Shown here in pieces: positions 43,255-52,152 of a stretch of 64,000 nucleotides of DNA. The stretch is taken from assembly GCF_016908975.1 (NCBI RefSeq), contig NZ_JAFBEX010000006.1:186001-250000 (forward strand), read 5' to 3'. Position 1 is the stretch's first letter; every line of letters starts with the position of its first letter. Origin of the DNA: Neobacillus cucumis. Its GTDB lineage: Bacteria; Bacillota; Bacilli; Bacillales; Cytobacillaceae. The notes beneath the pieces are model-generated. The model made no database searches, was not told the DNA's origin, and worked only from the letters and a program-made list of their open reading frames with translations. Both the position numbers and the translations under genes were made by a program.

Positions 43255-43315
43255 AAAGAATCCCTTAGTACTGCAGCCGTCGGATATCAGACGACTGCCT
43301 ACTAAGGGATTCTTT
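43255..43315. terminator. Long hairpin terminator of murA
   Basis: AAAGAATCCCTTAGTA pairs with TACTAAGGGATTCTTT, with an inner GCCGTCG/CGACTGC stem. Confidence 0.8.
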
Positions 43316-43346
43316 CACTTCTATTTCACTATTTTAGATTATGCTT

Positions 43347-44657
43347 TTAAGCGTTCATGTCAGAGATGAATTTCTCTACTTCGACAAATTTCTCTTCTTC
43401 TTCTTTCACACGCTCAATATCTGCACCTAACCCTGCTAGCTTGCCATGGAAGTTTACATAACCGCGGTCTAAGTGTTTCAACTCCGTCACGCGTGTCATA
43501 CCTTCAGACACCAAACCAGTTAAGATTAACGCAGCAGCGGCACGAAGGTCAGTAGCAGAAACTTCCGCACCTTGTAAATTCGATGGACCATTTAAAATAA
43601 CAGAACGGCCCTCAATCTTGATATCCGCATTCATGCGGCGGAATTCTTCCACATGCATAAAACGGTTCTCAAACACCGTTTCCGTAATCATAGAAGTACC
43701 CTCAGCACGAAGCAATAATGCCATCATTTGGGACTGCATATCCGTTGGGAAACCAGGGTGTGGCATCGTTTTAATATCGACAGCCTTCAAACGATCAGGA
43801 CCGATAACACGAACGCCATCCTCTTCCTCATGAATCTCAACACCCATCTCTTCCATTTTCGCAATCAAAGAAGATAAATGTTCAGGCACAGCACCTCTAA
43901 CCAAGACATCTCCGCCCGTAATTGCTGCAGCCACCATAAATGTACCTGCTTCAATCCGGTCAGGAATAATTGTATGATCAGCGCCGAATAATACATCAAC
44001 GCCTTCAATTCGTAAAGTACCAGTACCAGCACCCTTCACGCGAGCGCCCATTTTATTCAAGAAATTAGCTAAATCGACAATTTCAGGTTCTTTGGCAACA
44101 TTCTCAATAATGGTCGTACCTTGCGCAAGACTTGCTGCCATCATGATATTTTCAGTTGCCCCAACACTTGGGAAGTCTAAATAAATCTTAGCACCCTTTA
44201 AGCGGCCGTCAACCTCCGCTTCAATAAAACCATTTCCGACCTTAACCTTCGCACCCATCGCTTCAAAGCCTTTTAAGTGCTGGTCAATCGGACGGGATCC
44301 AATCGCACAGCCGCCTGGTAAAGCGACGCGAGCCCGGCCATTACGAGCCAATAGCGATCCCATAACAAGAACAGACGCACGCATTTTTCGTACGTATTCA
44401 AATGGTGCCTCTTCTTTTAACACTCTAGATGCATCAACAACAACGGTATTATTGTCAAAAGCCACTTCAGCGTTTAAGTTACGTAGCACTTCATTAATTG
44501 TGTATACATCGGAGAGTGTGGGTACATCACGTAGCACACTTTTTCCATCACTTGCTAATAATGTTGCAGCGAGAACTGGCAGTACGGCATTTTTTGCACC
44601 TTCAACTTTTACCGTTCCATACAGCCTTTGTCCGCCGCGGACGATGATCTTTTCCAA
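43347..44657 (-). CDS. murA: UDP-GlcNAc 1-carboxyvinyltransferase MurA
   Basis: 436 residues, full length EPSP-synthase fold. The active-site Cys is in [17 protein letters not shown] (about 117), with the N-terminal [12 protein letters not shown] and C-terminal [10 protein letters not shown] and [14 protein letters not shown] motifs. First committed step of peptidoglycan precursor synthesis and the fosfomycin target. Position between ywmB and spoIID indicates the essential MurAA copy. Start behind GAGGGGA, and ywmB lies 32 bases upstream on the same strand. Confidence 0.96.
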   Translation of the reverse strand: MEKIIVRGGQRLYGTVKVEGAKNAVLPVLAATLLASDGKSVLRDVPTLSDVYTINEVLRNLNAEVAFDNNTVVVDASRVLKEEAPFEYVRKMRASVLVMGSLLARNGRARVALPGGCAIGSRPIDQHLKGFEAMGAKVKVGNGFIEAEVDGRLKGAKIYLDFPSVGATENIMMAASLAQGTTIIENVAKEPEIVDLANFLNKMGARVKGAGTGTLRIEGVDVLFGADHTIIPDRIEAGTFMVAAAITGGDVLVRGAVPEHLSSLIAKMEEMGVEIHEEEDGVRVIGPDRLKAVDIKTMPHPGFPTDMQSQMMALLLRAEGTSMITETVFENRFMHVEEFRRMNADIKIEGRSVILNGPSNLQGAEVSATDLRAAAALILTGLVSEGMTRVTELKHLDRGYVNFHGKLAGLGADIERVKEEEEKFVEVEKFISDMNA

Positions 44658-44689
44658 GAGTATTCCCCTCCGCGTCCATTTTCTCTATA

Positions 44690-45514
44690 TTAATATTCAA
44701 TCGTAATGATAGGGGTTCCTATAACTATGGTAGTCTCCCCGCCCATTCCTTCGGAGCGTAAGCCAATTTGTAAATTCATGTTATGCAATTTGTGATCTAT
44801 GGAGCCTGTAAACATTGGCGATGATGCCGAAACCGACATGAAATTCTCCTCTTTTAACGCTTCGATCTCTTTCGCATTAAAATCTGACATCACCCTGTCA
44901 GCTTTTTTTGCTAAAGCCTTACCAATCTTATCACTGAAAACGCCTTTCATACAAGAGAAAACTGTAGGTTTTCCCCGAAATATGTCTGAAAGCCTACCCT
45001 CGAATTCTTTAGTAGTGAAAAAGCCCTCAGCCGCCTTGTTCCACTCGCTTCCACGAACACTATATACTATATACGCATCAACAGGTTGTTCTGTGTGGGA
45101 AGTCAATATTTGTAGCATTTCTTGGTGGTTTTTAGATGTTGGAGATATTGCTGTCGCTTGCCACTTCTGGCTTGTATTCGTTACAGTCCATTTCCAATTC
45201 GGAAACTTCTGCTGAAGCTTTTTCGCATAATCTTGCACTTCCTCAACACTTTTCATGCTCGTTACATGTTCACGTGCATAAAAAGACCAATCATCGAGCA
45301 AAATATCTTCGGCTTGCAAAACAGAGGCTATTTTCGCTAAATCATCGGCACCTTTTGGTAAAATTGACGAGGTGCTGCCGGTCTCTTCTAGTGAAAAAAG
45401 TTTCTCGGCGGCTGTCCGCACACTCATTGCTTCAGTTGTTCGGTTTCCCATCACAACAAGGATCAAACTGACAATCGAGATCATATATAAAAAATTCTTA
45501 AAAAGTCGCATCAT
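44690..45514 (-). CDS. ywmB: YwmB-like protein
   Basis: 274 residues. A signal/anchor segment (about 4-25, [19 protein letters not shown]) is followed by an exported alpha/beta domain of the YwmB family (often annotated as TATA-box binding on fold grounds only). It contains [21 protein letters not shown] and a repeated betaalpha pattern. Directly upstream of murA and probably co-transcribed with it. Function unknown; the constant linkage with murA suggests an envelope role. Start behind GGAGGGG. Confidence 0.85.
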   Translation of the reverse strand: MMRLFKNFLYMISIVSLILVVMGNRTTEAMSVRTAAEKLFSLEETGSTSSILPKGADDLAKIASVLQAEDILLDDWSFYAREHVTSMKSVEEVQDYAKKLQQKFPNWKWTVTNTSQKWQATAISPTSKNHQEMLQILTSHTEQPVDAYIVYSVRGSEWNKAAEGFFTTKEFEGRLSDIFRGKPTVFSCMKGVFSDKIGKALAKKADRVMSDFNAKEIEALKEENFMSVSASSPMFTGSIDHKLHNMNLQIGLRSEGMGGETTIVIGTPIITIEY

Positions 45515-45836
45515 TTCTCAAACTCCCCCCTCCCTACCATTGTGGCCAGGCAGTACGGAAGCAATACTTAAGAAATGTCGTCACTTTTTGACAAAGATAA
45601 GCTGTTGGACATGCTTAGCTTTCCACATAAACTCGATTGTACTCAAAATATCGTGATTTGGATACATGCAAGAAGACCTAAATTTTTTCCAATTTTGGAA
45701 TCATAGGGACGGTTCTCGTGCTTCTTTTGGAATCATAGGGACGGTTCTCCTGATTCCCTCTAAAACGCAAAGAAGCACAGGGACGGTTCTCCTGATTCCC
45801 TCGCAGCATGGCAAAACCTACCACTATTCCGGCATA
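45515..45836. other. 322-bp spacer ywmB-ywzB
   Basis: No gene. The right half is three GGGACGGTTCTC repeats (45697-45802); nothing recognisable in 45515-45690. Confidence 0.6.
45697..45802. repeat. Three direct GGGACGGTTCTC units
   Basis: GGAATCATAGGGACGGTTCT (45697 and 45729 on) and GAAGCACAGGGACGGTTCTC (45772 on). All point the same way, unlike the palindromic copies. Confidence 0.88.
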
Positions 45837-46070
45837 TTACTGCAGGATCGATGGCAGCTGTTGTGACCATTGAAGATAGTCAAGGAAAAAGTTACTAACA
45901 GATGAGCCGAGAAAAATAGCTAATAATATGTATAGCAGCCGCGCCTGGAACACATGGTTCGGCTTCAACAGCTTCTCTAAGCGAACGGCCTGCAGTGCAT
46001 ACCAGGCTAACGCAATAAAGATAATATGTGACAGGATGCTTACTAACGCTATTTGCCCTAAATCACCCAT
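45837..46070 (-). CDS. ywzB: DUF1146 membrane protein YwzB
   Basis: 77 residues from the ATG at 46070 behind GGGAGG; 25 extra upstream codons are rejected. Two membrane segments (about 6-25, IALVSILSHIIFIALAWYAL, and 44-64, LLYILLAIFLGSSVSNFFLD) with the basic loop RLEKLLKPNH between them: the DUF1146/YwzB pattern. In B. subtilis ywzB precedes ywmB and murAA behind the atp operon; the same order is seen here. Function unknown. Confidence 0.88.
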   Translation of the reverse strand: MGDLGQIALVSILSHIIFIALAWYALQAVRLEKLLKPNHVFQARLLYILLAIFLGSSVSNFFLDYLQWSQQLPSILQ

Positions 46071-46254
46071 TAATCGATCCTCCCTTACTAGGTCCAATGA
46101 ATATTCTACCATATAGACGAATGAAAACCAGAAAAGATTCACCAATAGGATTATTTCGGAAAATTCTAAATATAGAAAGGGTTTCCATACAAATTACCTG
46201 CCTAAACAATGATCCTTCCAATAAAAGACCGGTGTTTACGCAGGCATACCTAAC

Positions 46255-46434
46255 TTATATCTCATTCCACACTCGTTCCATATTCAAGGGTACAAACACC
46301 CGCTCCCCGTGAATTTCCTTATGAAGAATCAGTCTTTCAAAGTTCTCCTCAAGGCTGTGCTTTTTACTTTGATTATGTCTTGCCTTGCGCTCGACACCTA
46401 GTAATTTCTCCAAACTTTGTCTTGAAAATTTCAT
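46255..46434 (-). CDS. 59-residue basic hypothetical protein
   Basis: Just below common length cut-offs. ATG at 46434 behind GAGGTGA (7-nt spacer). The sequence MKFSRQSLEKLLGVERKARH then HSLEENFERLILHKEIHGER is highly charged and amphipathic, ends VPLNMERVWNEI and has no Cys or membrane segment. The frame runs the full length with Bacillus-like codon use. It lies 65 bases downstream of yflT on the same strand and may be co-transcribed with that SigB-type gene. No family recognised. Confidence 0.65.
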   Translation of the reverse strand: MKFSRQSLEKLLGVERKARHNQSKKHSLEENFERLILHKEIHGERVFVPLNMERVWNEI

Positions 46435-46499
46435 CTCTTATTCACCTCATTTTTTTTTAGGAAGAAACGATAGGATCCCCTATCGTTCCTCAGTATTCG

Positions 46500-46826
46500 T
46501 TATGCCGATTTTGTCGCTATTACAAGGACCTTCCCGTGGTCTAATTCCTCTTCATAACGTTCTGCCTCTGTATCTGACAATCCCAATGATTCTAGCTTGA
46601 CGCGAAGTTCATCCCCACGCGTGCGGAATACATTGGCCAACGAACCGAGCACCCCTTGTTCCTCTATACCAATGCCAGTAAGACCGAGCGATTCGGTTAA
46701 ATCCTTCGATCGTTCCTTGTTATGTGTCAATAAGTAAATGTCATCCTTAGTGAAGCCTTGCATCATCAACTGCTCAATTTCCTTTTTCGCTTGAACACCA
46801 TTTTCAACTACTTTAACTGTTTCCAT
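46500..46826 (-). CDS. yflT: General stress protein 17M-like (YflT)
   Basis: 108 residues from the ATG at 46826 behind AAAGGAGG. The pattern KVVENGVQAKKEIEQLMMQG, DDIYLLTHNKERSKDLTES and the acidic DTEAERYEEELDHGKVLV is the YflT (GSP17M) heat-induced stress domain. In B. subtilis it is SigB-controlled; a SigB-type promoter is present here (46863-46887). Small soluble protein of unknown biochemical role. Confidence 0.88.
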   Translation of the reverse strand: METVKVVENGVQAKKEIEQLMMQGFTKDDIYLLTHNKERSKDLTESLGLTGIGIEEQGVLGSLANVFRTRGDELRVKLESLGLSDTEAERYEEELDHGKVLVIATKSA

Positions 46827-46862
46827 TTTCAATTCCTCCTTTAATCAATTTCTGTCACGTAT

Positions 46863-46887
46863 ATAACCGCTCTCGCGGAAATCAAAC
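46863..46887 (-). promoter_or_regulatory. SigB-type promoter of yflT
   Basis: Minus strand GTTTGA, 13-bp spacer, GGTTAT (one mismatch in the -10). Confidence 0.65.
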
Positions 46888-46910
46888 CTACTTTTCCTAA
46901 AAATAATCAA

Positions 46911-46936
46911 GTTAAGAATCTTCCAATCGTGGGTAT
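46911..46936 (+). promoter_or_regulatory. SigB-type promoter, zinc-ribbon gene
   Basis: GTTAAG, 14-bp spacer, GGGTAT. Divergent from the yflT promoter. Confidence 0.65.
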
Positions 46937-46992
46937 ATAAAAACCACTTCATCTATTGTTCTATGAAAACTCATTTTCCGGAGGTGTATATG

Positions 46993-47331
46993 ATGAAAAA
47001 TCTAATCTGTAAAAATTGTGGAAATGCAGAATTCAAGGTGCTAGCTGTCGGGGAAACGCTCTGTAAGTGTGGTCGCCGGTTAACGATGCTAAGTGATTAT
47101 CGCTGGGGAAACACCACAAAATGGACGGAGCTTCAAAAACGCCGTGCCGAAATTATTTCAAAAATTAGTTTGTTAAAACGAGAGATTGATAAATGCCTGG
47201 ATGAACGGGATGAAGAAGGTTTTATGAAACGTACACTTGAATTAAAGCTTTGCGAGCACTTTTTAGGTCGGGAACTGCAGGTTTCCGAGCACCAGCTCAT
47301 GGAGGCTATAAAAGAAAATCTACGTCATTAG
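46993..47331 (+). CDS. Zinc-ribbon plus helical-hairpin protein
   Basis: 112 residues from the second of two adjacent ATGs (46993) behind GGAGGTG. The N-terminus holds Cys-x2-Cys (LICKNCGNAEF) and Cys-x-Cys (LCKCGRR), a likely zinc ribbon of about 30 residues. The rest is a charged helical hairpin (about 45-105, LQKRRAEIISKISLLKREID and onward). No family recognised. A SigB-type promoter precedes it, and the next gene's SigB-type promoter begins right after its stop, so both seem to belong to the general stress regulon. Confidence 0.65.
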   Translation: MKNLICKNCGNAEFKVLAVGETLCKCGRRLTMLSDYRWGNTTKWTELQKRRAEIISKISLLKREIDKCLDERDEEGFMKRTLELKLCEHFLGRELQVSEHQLMEAIKENLRH

Positions 47332-47356
47332 GTTTCATTTTTCACATTGCGGGTAC
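47332..47356 (+). promoter_or_regulatory. SigB-type promoter, GlsB/YeaQ-family gene
   Basis: GTTTCA (47332-47337), 13-bp spacer, GGGTAC (47351-47356), starting directly after the upstream stop codon. Confidence 0.75.
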
Positions 47357-47398
47357 TTAATTACCATACTCATTGAAAAAAAGAAAGGAGAGATTTTC

Positions 47399-47653
47399 AT
47401 GGGATTTATTTGGTCATTAATTATTGGAGGAATTATCGGTTGGTTGGCTGGACTCATTCTTGGACGTGACATACCAGGAGGAATCATCGGAAATATTATT
47501 GCTGGATTTATCGGGGCATGGCTTGGTTCCTTAATATTAGGAGGATGGGGGCCGGTGATCGGTGGATTCTATATCCTTCCAGCGCTTATCGGTGCGATTA
47601 TACTCGTATTTGTCTTGAGTCTTATTTTAAAAGGGATGAGAAAAACAGCATAA
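47399..47653 (+). CDS. GlsB/YeaQ/YmgE-family membrane stress protein
   Basis: 84 residues with three hydrophobic, Gly-rich segments (FIWSLIIGGIIGWLAGLILG, GGIIGNIIAGFIGAWLGSLI, FYILPALIGAIILVFVLSLI). This is the transglycosylase-associated (YeaQ/YmgE) family, small membrane proteins often induced by stress; the name does not imply enzymatic activity. SigB-type promoter 43 bases upstream, GAAAGGAG ribosome-binding site, terminator after the stop. Confidence 0.85.
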   Translation: MGFIWSLIIGGIIGWLAGLILGRDIPGGIIGNIIAGFIGAWLGSLILGGWGPVIGGFYILPALIGAIILVFVLSLILKGMRKTA

Positions 47654-47660
47654 TGTTGAG

Positions 47661-47696
47661 AAGGCTGCCAAATCGGCAGTCTTTTCTTATTTTTTG
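47661..47696 (+). terminator. Terminator of the GlsB/YeaQ-family gene
   Basis: AAGGCTGCC, loop AAATC, GGCAGTCTT then TTCTTATTTTTT. Confidence 0.85.
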
Positions 47697-47698
47697 AA

Positions 47699-47731
47699 GA
47701 AAAAATGCCTCACCCTAATTGGGGAGGCATC
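47699..47731 (-). terminator. Terminator of rsbK-rsbM
   Basis: ATGCCTC and GAGGCAT arms with an inner CC/GG pairing; minus-strand T run TTTTTTC. Confidence 0.8.
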
Positions 47732-47786
47732 AAAAACTTAGTATCCGACCATTTTTCAGCGATTTTTCAACCGTTTTCAGCGATTT

Positions 47787-48650
47787 TTAAATCTTCCGGT
47801 AAATCCTTTCTTGCGTAATAAACTCCCCGTACTTCAAACTCTTCGGAACAAACAGCAGCGACTCTTTGCTGCCAAAGCCGACAAAACCTCCATCAGCCAG
47901 GCTGCTATAAATCAAGCGGTGGACTTGCTGCTGCAGCTCATTGTCAAAATAAATCATCACATTCCGGCATAAAATCACATGAAATTCATTAAACGAGCCA
48001 TCCGTTACCAAATTATGCTGCGCGAAAAATAAATTTTCCTCTAAGACAGGGAAAAAATAAGCATACTGGTGGTCGGTCGTATAATACTCCGAAAAAGCTT
48101 TTTTACCGCCTGCTTTCAAGTAGTTTTTCGTATACTGCTGCATTTTTTTCAAAGGAAAAGCTCCCTTTTGTGCCGCAAGCAACGCCTTTTCATTCATATC
48201 GGTGGCATAAATTTTCGTTTTTTTCGCCAAGCCCTCTTCCCTCATCAAAATCGCCATCGAATAAACCTCTTCGCCCGTGGCACAGCCGGCATGCCAGATG
48301 CGAATCTCGGGGAGATCTCGCAGCAATGGCACCACCTGATTGCGGAAAGCTGCAAAAAAACTAGGGTCGCGATACATTTCCGTCATCCGGATTGATAGGT
48401 CATTTAACAAACGTTCCAAATAACCCTGTTCGTGGAGGACTTTTTCCAAGAGGGCCGTTATCGTCGGGAGTCGCTCTGCCTTCATACGGTTTAGAATCCT
48501 TCTTCTTAACGAAGCCCGCACATACCCTCTAAAGTCATAGCCATACATCTGATAAAGGCCTTCTAGCAGCAAGTTCATTTCCACTTCCTGCAATTCGTTA
48601 GTAGGTTCCTCTGCTTCTGTTAAAAATTCAATCGGCATGTCGTTGTTCAA
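47787..48650 (-). CDS. rsbM: CheR-type methyltransferase RsbM
   Basis: 287 residues. CheR methyltransferase: an N-terminal helical CheR_N region (about 20-80, YDFRGYVRASLRRRILNRM), then the SAM-binding core IRIWHAGCATGEEVYSMAIL (about 115-135), TKIYATDMNEKAL and FHVILCRNVMIYFD. The TTG start overlaps the rsbK stop by 4 bases (ATTGA), giving translational coupling. In B. cereus, RsbM methylates the hybrid kinase RsbK and damps SigB activity; the pairing with a CHASE3 hybrid kinase near the sigB operon supports the same role here rather than chemotaxis. No flagellar genes are nearby. Confidence 0.88.
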   Translation of the reverse strand: MNNDMPIEFLTEAEEPTNELQEVEMNLLLEGLYQMYGYDFRGYVRASLRRRILNRMKAERLPTITALLEKVLHEQGYLERLLNDLSIRMTEMYRDPSFFAAFRNQVVPLLRDLPEIRIWHAGCATGEEVYSMAILMREEGLAKKTKIYATDMNEKALLAAQKGAFPLKKMQQYTKNYLKAGGKKAFSEYYTTDHQYAYFFPVLEENLFFAQHNLVTDGSFNEFHVILCRNVMIYFDNELQQQVHRLIYSSLADGGFVGFGSKESLLFVPKSLKYGEFITQERIYRKI

Positions 48651-51409
48651 TCCTGGTTCACCTGCTCTGTCAGCCAGACCCGCATCAACGAGAAAAGTTG
48701 ATCAATGTTCAATGGCTTCATAATATAATCAGAAGCACCGGCTTCCATACACTTGTCTCGTTCACCCTTCATCGCCTTGGCCGTCAACGCGATAATCGGC
48801 AGACGGTGCATACCAAGGTCTTCACGAATCACTTTCATCGCTTCATAGCCGCCCATGACTGGCATCATAATATCCATAAACACGAGGTCAAACTCGCTGC
48901 CGGCTTGCAACATTTCTAAGGCCTGCTTCCCGTTATGCGCCACTTGAACGTTTACACCCTTCCGCTCTAAGGCCGTGACAAGTGCAAAAACGTTTCGGCC
49001 ATCATCTTCTACTAAAAGAATTCTTTTTCCTTTAAACAGTTGCTCATCAGAAGCTTCAGCGCGGTCATCATGCGACTCCTCGCTCATCCATGTTTGTGCT
49101 TCGGTTCCTTCACTCGCCGCAGCGACTTCCTCCAATGCCAGCTGAACCTCATCCAGCACATGATCGTCCGCTTCCAACCGACTCGGTATATATAACGTAA
49201 ATGTACTTCCTTTTTGCGGCTCGCTTTCGACTTCAAGTGCACCGCCAAGCAAACGGGTAAATTCGCGGCAAATCGATAAGCCAAGCCCCGTGCCGCCATA
49301 TTGGCGGTTGGTCGTGCCGTCCACCTGCTGGAAGGCATCAAAAATAATCTGCTGTTTATCTTGTGGAATGCCGATTCCTGTATCGGTTACAGAGATCGCT
49401 AGGACCGGTTCTCTCGTTTGTTTATCGAGTAACAGCTTTACTTTTTCAAAAGGAGCTAGTTTAATTTGTAACGTAACGCTGCCCTGCTCTGTAAATTTAA
49501 ACGCATTGGATAATAGATTCTTGATGATCTGCTGCAATCGTTGTCCATCCGTCGAGATGACAGGCGGTACATTGGGCTCCGTCATGATTTCAAACTGTAA
49601 ATTCCTTTTCGCTGCCACTGGGTTAAACATATTCCTTATGGTTTGTGGAAGCTCCGTCACATTGACTTCATCTGTTAAAATTTCAATTTTTCCAGCCTCG
49701 ATTTTCGATAAATCCAGGATATCATCGATTAGGCGGAGCAAATCGGCACCCGATGTGTTGACGACTCGCGCGTATTCGGCCACTTCCTCCTGGTCCATAT
49801 CGGCGTTACTCTCCATCAACATCTGCGACAGGATGAGAATGCTGTTTAATGGTGTGCGGAGCTCATGTGACATATTGGCAAGGAAATCGGTTTTATATTG
49901 GGAACTCATCCTCAATTTCAACGAATAATCCTCAAGCTCGTCCTTCGCCTTCTTGAGTTCGATTGCCCGGTTTTCGGCATATTCCTTTTGTTCTTCCAGG
50001 TATTCATTGGACAGCCGCAATTGTTCTTGCTGCATTTGTAATTCTTCGGATTGAGCCTGGAGCTCTTCTGATTGCGCTTGTAACTCTTCGGTCATGACTT
50101 GCGATTCCGCAAGAAGCCTTTCTACTTCCATTCGTCCCGATACACTTGAGATGGACGAGCCGAATTTATCCTGAAGCAAATCCAACAATGTCAGATGCTG
50201 GGAATCGAATGGCTGAAGGGCGGCAAGTTCGACGACTGCTTCGACTTGATCTTCAAAAAGAATCGGGGCAATTAATAGATTACTTGGGTTCGAGGTGCCT
50301 AACCCTGTTGTAATTTTAAAATGATCTTCTGGTATTTGATCGATGAGAAAAATTCGTTTATCAAGGGCTGCTTGTCCGACGATTCCTTCGCCTAATTTGA
50401 AGCGGCTCTTCACGAGGTCGTCATCCGTAATCGCATAGCCGGCCACTTTGACAAAGTCTATTTCGCCCCCTTGATTGCGGCGAAGATAGACCACCCCGTA
50501 TGCTGCTCCGAGCAAGGGAGTCATTTTGTTAATAAATAGCCGGGTCAGTTCGTTTATGTCGGTAATTCCTTGATATAAAGTGGAAATGTCGGTCAGGCTC
50601 TTTTGCACCCAGTTGTGCTTGTCAAGAGCACTAAGCAACTCATTCATCGCATCAGCTAGTTCCCGGGTCTCGTCCCTTGTTTTCACCTCGATCCGCGCTG
50701 TCAGGTCGACATTGGAATTTGTATCGGTTATTCCTTTAATGGTTGTTACTACCTGTTTAATGGTTTTCACAATCGAGTTCGATAAGACCACGGCGATGGC
50801 AATCGTAAAGGCTGTCACTAAAATTATGATCCCGTATAAAATTAACTTGAGATTGTTCGTATGCTCATTGAGCTGATTGGTTCGTTTCGCTGTCAATTCC
50901 TTTTCTGTAGCAAGAAAGGAATCAAACTGGGTACGGAGCTGGTCAGTGATATTCTTGCCCTTGTTTTCCTTGAAATGCTTCGTTAATGCCGTCGTTTCAT
51001 GGTTTCTTTTCGCATTGATCACATATTCGCCGGAATCTGTGATCCAGTTTTCTATCAATGGTTTCATCTCTTCCAAATTCCGCTGCTGGGCTCCGTTATC
51101 GGCTAGCAGGGAATGGAGGTTATTGTAATTATCGAGCCAGCTCCGGCTTCCTTCATTATAGGGTTCGAGGTACTGTTCATCTCCTGTTATGGCATAGCCC
51201 CTCATTCCGGTTTCCATGTCGAGGACATTTTTTTGGATTTGATTCGCAAGGTCGTGTATTTCGATATCGTGTTCTGTCAGATAGTCTACTTCATCTTGCA
51301 AATCTGTCATTCTATTAATGACGGTTAATAGTGACAGAACCAAGCAAATTAAGATCGATAGGTATCCGATGATAATTTTTGCATGAATATTGAAGTTAAA
51401 GCCTTTTAT
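48647..51409 (-). CDS. rsbK: Hybrid sensor kinase RsbK (CHASE3-HAMP-GAF-HK-REC)
   Basis: 920 residues if translation starts at ATA 51409 (see findings); the first ordinary start, TTG 51343, would cut the first membrane helix. Order: TM1 (about 11-33), CHASE3 sensor (about 35-175), TM2 (about 185-207), HAMP, GAF (about 280-420), Gln/Glu coiled coil, HisKA with SHELRTP (His about 514), HATPase_c (DTGIGIP, GGTGLGLSI) and a C-terminal receiver with phospho-acceptor Asp in FMDIMMP (about 844). By analogy with B. cereus it senses stress and phosphorylates RsbY. It precedes and overlaps rsbM. Confidence 0.88.
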   Translation of the reverse strand: MKGFNFNIHAKIIIGYLSILICLVLSLLTVINRMTDLQDEVDYLTEHDIEIHDLANQIQKNVLDMETGMRGYAITGDEQYLEPYNEGSRSWLDNYNNLHSLLADNGAQQRNLEEMKPLIENWITDSGEYVINAKRNHETTALTKHFKENKGKNITDQLRTQFDSFLATEKELTAKRTNQLNEHTNNLKLILYGIIILVTAFTIAIAVVLSNSIVKTIKQVVTTIKGITDTNSNVDLTARIEVKTRDETRELADAMNELLSALDKHNWVQKSLTDISTLYQGITDINELTRLFINKMTPLLGAAYGVVYLRRNQGGEIDFVKVAGYAITDDDLVKSRFKLGEGIVGQAALDKRIFLIDQIPEDHFKITTGLGTSNPSNLLIAPILFEDQVEAVVELAALQPFDSQHLTLLDLLQDKFGSSISSVSGRMEVERLLAESQVMTEELQAQSEELQAQSEELQMQQEQLRLSNEYLEEQKEYAENRAIELKKAKDELEDYSLKLRMSSQYKTDFLANMSHELRTPLNSILILSQMLMESNADMDQEEVAEYARVVNTSGADLLRLIDDILDLSKIEAGKIEILTDEVNVTELPQTIRNMFNPVAAKRNLQFEIMTEPNVPPVISTDGQRLQQIIKNLLSNAFKFTEQGSVTLQIKLAPFEKVKLLLDKQTREPVLAISVTDTGIGIPQDKQQIIFDAFQQVDGTTNRQYGGTGLGLSICREFTRLLGGALEVESEPQKGSTFTLYIPSRLEADDHVLDEVQLALEEVAAASEGTEAQTWMSEESHDDRAEASDEQLFKGKRILLVEDDGRNVFALVTALERKGVNVQVAHNGKQALEMLQAGSEFDLVFMDIMMPVMGGYEAMKVIREDLGMHRLPIIALTAKAMKGERDKCMEAGASDYIMKPLNIDQLFSLMRVWLTEQVNQD

Positions 51410-51569
51410 GGTTACCGCCCCCTCTATGGAAATATCCTTATTTTAACATGTAAACAGCCGATTTTAGCTTGATTATATAAGATTGGTACTATGGTAATAG
51501 TTATTCATCAGTCTATTTATCTACCCTCTTTTTAGTAGTTTGAAACTTTTTTTAAAAAAAATTTTGGTG

Positions 51570-51595
51570 GTTTCAAATGGTTTATCGGTGGGTAT
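51570..51595 (+). promoter_or_regulatory. SigB-type promoter of dps
   Basis: GTTTCA (51570-51575), 14-bp spacer, GGGTAT (51590-51595). Confidence 0.75.
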
Positions 51596-51630
51596 TGAAT
51601 AGGTATCACAATCATGCTGGAGGGATGAAA

Positions 51631-52080
51631 ATGCCAAAAACAAAGGTATCATCAACGGAGATTCTCAATAAGCAAACAGCTAACTTTTCTGTTATGTATA
51701 TGAAGCTTCATCATTTTCATTGGTATGTAAAAGGGGAAAACTTTTTCACGCTGCATATGAAGTTTGAGGAATTGTACACGGAGGCCGCGCTGCATCTGGA
51801 TACGATCGCTGAAAGGATGCTGTCGCTTGGCGAGAGGCCGGTGTCTACTCTTAAAGAGCAGTTGGAGCTTGCTTCCATTCAGGAAGCCAGCGGGGATGAG
51901 AATGCAACGGAGATGGTCCAGGCATTGGTGGATGATTTTGACAAGGTTTGCGGTGAATTGACCGAGGGAATTACTGTGGCCGAGGAGAATGAGGATCAGC
52001 CGACTGCCGATATGTTTATTGCGATTCGGACTTCGCTTGAGAAGCATTGCTGGATGTTTAAGGCGTATTTAGCAGAGTAG
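51631..52080 (+). CDS. dps: Dps-family DNA-binding ferritin-like protein
   Basis: 149 residues from the ATG at 51631, 6 nt behind GGAGGG; the longer frame would include the promoter. A four-helix ferritin fold with Dps ferroxidase residues in LHHFHWYVKG (His), HMKFEELY and HLDTIAERM (Asp/Glu). It oxidises and stores iron and protects DNA during stress and starvation as a dodecamer. The SigB-type promoter agrees with the B. subtilis SigB control of dps. It sits between rsbK and the sigB operon, with a terminator directly behind. Confidence 0.92.
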   Translation: MPKTKVSSTEILNKQTANFSVMYMKLHHFHWYVKGENFFTLHMKFEELYTEAALHLDTIAERMLSLGERPVSTLKEQLELASIQEASGDENATEMVQALVDDFDKVCGELTEGITVAEENEDQPTADMFIAIRTSLEKHCWMFKAYLAE

Positions 52081-52086
52081 GTTAAG

Positions 52087-52117
52087 AGGGTGCTAGATTG
52101 AAGGCTGGCACCCTTTC
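52087..52117 (+). terminator. Terminator of dps
   Basis: GGGTGC and GCACCC arms with a 14-base loop, then TTTC. Confidence 0.65.
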
Positions 52118-52152
52118 ATCATGACTAACCCTGATGGTGTCAAGTTGTGTTG

